In this document: in pieces, positions 4,867 through 6,001 of the stretch | Position numbering within the stretch: position 1 is the stretch's first letter | How the letters are laid out: each line of letters starts with the position of its first letter | NCBI GenBank assembly: GCA_013335425.1 | Contig: JAAXVQ010000142.1 | Location: 1 to 6,001 of the forward strand | Direction of reading: 5' to 3' | Source: Candidatus Firestoneibacteriota bacterium | GTDB taxonomy: Bacteria > Oederibacteriota > JAAXVQ01 | DNA: 6,001 bases | Program-made: the position numbers and the translations under genes | The notes under the pieces: model-generated | What the model was told of the DNA's origin: nothing | What the model saw: the letters and a program-made list of their open reading frames with translations, nothing else | The model's database searches: none

Positions 4867-5637
4867 CTATTTCTTGGGAACGTTGACCGTCATGTGGTTG
4901 ACCACCTGATTCACGCCGGAGACGTTGGCTGCGACTTTTCCCGCCATGTCTATCCCGGCATCGCTGGAGCTCTTGCCGGTAAGCGTAACGATCCCGTCAG
5001 TGGTTTTAACCTTGGTTTTAAGCGCGCTGGTGGAATAATGAGACATAAGTGCCAATTTGACTTGAGCGGTAATGGAAGCGTCATCAATCATTTCCGCTGC
5101 GTGTTTGATGACGGCATTGGGGATGTTCGGCACGGTTATTTCGTTTTTTACCTGCTTAACACCTTGGATGTCTTTGGCATATTCACCAGTCAAATCTTTT
5201 TGGGCTTGGTCGTCGGCTTCACCCCGCAAGGTTACGATCCCTTGGGCGACCGACACTTGCGTTTTCAGGCTGCTCACATGACGGTTGAAAAGCAGGGAGG
5301 TTTTAATCTGTAAAGCGATCCAATCATCGGAATTTTTGGCTGGTTGGCGGCCTTCCCATTTGAGCTGGTTGATGACGCGTTTAACGCCGGGTAAATTGGC
5401 CACGGTTTCTTCGGCCAAGGTTTTATGGGACATTTCGGCCACGGTGCCGGTTAAGGTGACAACGCCCTGTTTGACCTGAAGGATGATGGTGTCTTTTTCG
5501 AGGTAAGTCTTAAACACATAGGATTGTTTGGCGGATGTTTCAATGCGCGCATCCGTCTCAGAGGCCTGCACCAGCAAAACAGAACATGACAGTAATAGCG
5601 CGGCGGCGGTTAAGCGTAAGTGCCAATGGGTGTTCAT
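4867..5637 (-). CDS. Periplasmic triple-BON-domain protein (OsmY-like)
   Basis: 256 aa. The start is set by AAGGAAGG 6 nt before ATG at 5637 and by the signal peptide MNTHWHLRLTAAALLLSCSVLLVQA (cleavage after about Ala25); the open frame runs 30 codons further without a better site. Three BON repeats follow, each with the GxVTLxG strand and a G-V-xx-V-x-N end: about 33-95 (GVVTLTGTV, PGVKRVINQL), 105-169 (GIVTLRGEA, QGVKQVKNEI) and 186-253 (GIVTLTGKS, SGVNQVVNHM). E. coli OsmY has two BON domains, is periplasmic and is induced by osmotic stress and in stationary phase; BON domains are thought to bind phospholipid surfaces. A sigma-70-like promoter lies about 100 nt upstream. As the first gene of the - strand block, it probably heads a transcript with the 74-aa gene. 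Confidence 0.9.
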   Translation of the reverse strand: MNTHWHLRLTAAALLLSCSVLLVQASETDARIETSAKQSYVFKTYLEKDTIILQVKQGVVTLTGTVAEMSHKTLAEETVANLPGVKRVINQLKWEGRQPAKNSDDWIALQIKTSLLFNRHVSSLKTQVSVAQGIVTLRGEADDQAQKDLTGEYAKDIQGVKQVKNEITVPNIPNAVIKHAAEMIDDASITAQVKLALMSHYSTSALKTKVKTTDGIVTLTGKSSSDAGIDMAGKVAANVSGVNQVVNHMTVNVPKK

Positions 5638-5643
5638 GGGATA

Positions 5644-5651
5644 CCTTCCTT
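5644..5651 (-). promoter_or_regulatory. Ribosome binding site deciding the start of the triple-BON gene
   Basis: AAGGAAGG on the - strand, 6 nt before ATG at 5637 and directly ahead of the signal peptide. It excludes the longer open frame that starts at 5727. Confidence 0.75.
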
Positions 5652-5739
5652 TTAAGTTTGATGTTGAAATGTCTCTTACCGTTTTTTTCCCAAGTGACTT
5701 GCTCACCTTCCTTTCCGGATATCGCAAGGGAATGATTTG

Positions 5740-5768
5740 GTTATATAGAAATGCTTGAGGGAAAACAA
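5740..5768 (-). promoter_or_regulatory. Candidate sigma-70-type promoter of the BON gene
   Basis: On the - strand TTGTTT (5763-5768) is followed by a 17-nt spacer and TATAAC (5740-5745, five of six matches to the -10 consensus). Transcription would start near 5733 and leave a 5' leader of roughly 95 nt before ATG at 5637. The -35 box is weak, which is compatible with an activated or stress-sigma promoter. The 5638-5858 region shows no gene on either strand apart from this. Confidence 0.5.
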
Positions 5769-5858
5769 TTGTACTGGGGTATAGGTTGACCGGGGGTGTG
5801 GTGAGGTGGAAAATTCATTTTTATGAAAAATAGATCAGACGGTAAGGTTTATATTGGT

Positions 5859-6001
5859 AGGGGCGTATCGCAATACGCCCCTGCGTTTATGTTGAAAAAA
5901 GGCGCGTGAGAAAAAAGAATGTTGTGGGGGCGTATGGCAATACGCCCCTACGTTGAAGTTGAAAAAAGGCGCATGAGAAAAAAGAATGTTGTGGGGGCGT
6001 A
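5859..6001. repeat. 67-bp tandem repeat with a strong hairpin in each unit, running off the window
   Basis: The unit repeats with a period of 67 bp: CGTAT occurs at 5864 and 5931, and CGTA at 5998 where the window ends. Each unit holds a hairpin plus a conserved A-rich spacer (GTTGAAAAAAGGCGC, then TGAGAAAAAAGAATGTTGTG). In unit 1 AGGGGCGTAT (5859-5868) pairs with ATACGCCCCT (5873-5882) around CGCA. In unit 2 GGGGCGTAT (5927-5935) pairs with ATACGCCCC (5940-5948) around GGCA, and the pairing extends three more base pairs including one G-U. Spacers differ at only a few positions, so this is a tandem array and not CRISPR. Similar GGGGCG...CGCCCC palindromes are widely dispersed intergenic repeats in environmental bacteria. 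Confidence 0.88.

Noticed and set aside
5823..5909. 28-codon + strand frame starting MKNRSDGK and running through hairpin 1
   Set aside because: There is no ribosome site, and much of the peptide is simply the translated palindromic repeat; such frames are spurious.
5859..6001. Possible CRISPR array (palindromic repeats at regular spacing)
   Set aside because: The spacers between the hairpins are nearly identical, so the whole 67-bp unit is repeated. CRISPR spacers would be unique; no cas genes are present.

Overview
The window comes from a diderm (Gram-negative-type) bacterium. It carries the 3' end of an Omp85/BamA-type assembly factor, an outer-membrane phospholipase A homologue, two further outer-membrane beta-barrel candidates, a lipoprotein and several small inner-membrane proteins. 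Base composition looks roughly balanced. The phylum cannot be fixed from the sequence; a Desulfobacterota-, PVC- or Omnitrophota-like environmental lineage is only a guess. There are no rRNA or tRNA genes, transposases, phage structural genes or CRISPR arrays.

Layout: on the + strand, 1-273 is the C-terminus of an Omp85-family barrel. Its stop faces the stop of an OMPLA-like gene on the - strand, 16 bp away. Everything from 290 to 5637 that looks genuinely coding is on the - strand. In transcription order (right to left) it is: a triple-BON periplasmic protein (5637-4867), a 74-aa small membrane protein (4805-4581), a YqjE/holin-X-like protein (4387-4064), a YqjD/ElaB-like tail-anchored protein (4032-3835), a 48-aa lmo0937-type membrane protein (3773-3627), a 73-aa two-helix membrane protein (3582-3361), a 173-aa outer-membrane candidate (3305-2784), a 308-aa phenol-MetA-type barrel (2696-1770), a 54-aa Gly/His-rich lipoprotein (1643-1479) and the OMPLA homologue (1357-290). 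Most have strong Shine-Dalgarno sequences. Several true starts lie well inside the longest open frames, and two genes (48 and 54 aa) are so short that length-filtered gene calling would miss them.

Functionally this reads as an envelope-maintenance or envelope-stress block. BON (OsmY-type), YqjD/YqjE-type and lmo0937-type proteins are families associated with osmotic or stationary-phase stress, or travel with such genes. Here they lead, in one direction, into a set of outer-membrane proteins ending in a phospholipase. Whether it is one transcript is uncertain: gaps of 193, 126 and 121 bp, two of them holding perfect inverted repeats, suggest at least two or three units.

The right edge (5859-6001) holds a 67-bp tandem repeat whose unit contains a strong GGGGCGTAT/ATACGCCCC hairpin; it continues beyond the window. 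The most notable observations are the Asn-to-Asp change and 15-residue insertion in the OMPLA active site, the Gly/His-rich lipoprotein, the co-occurring pair of lmo0937-type paralogues, and the perfect inverted repeat over a -10-like box upstream of the YqjE-like gene. I see no clear candidate for a wholly new biological system.
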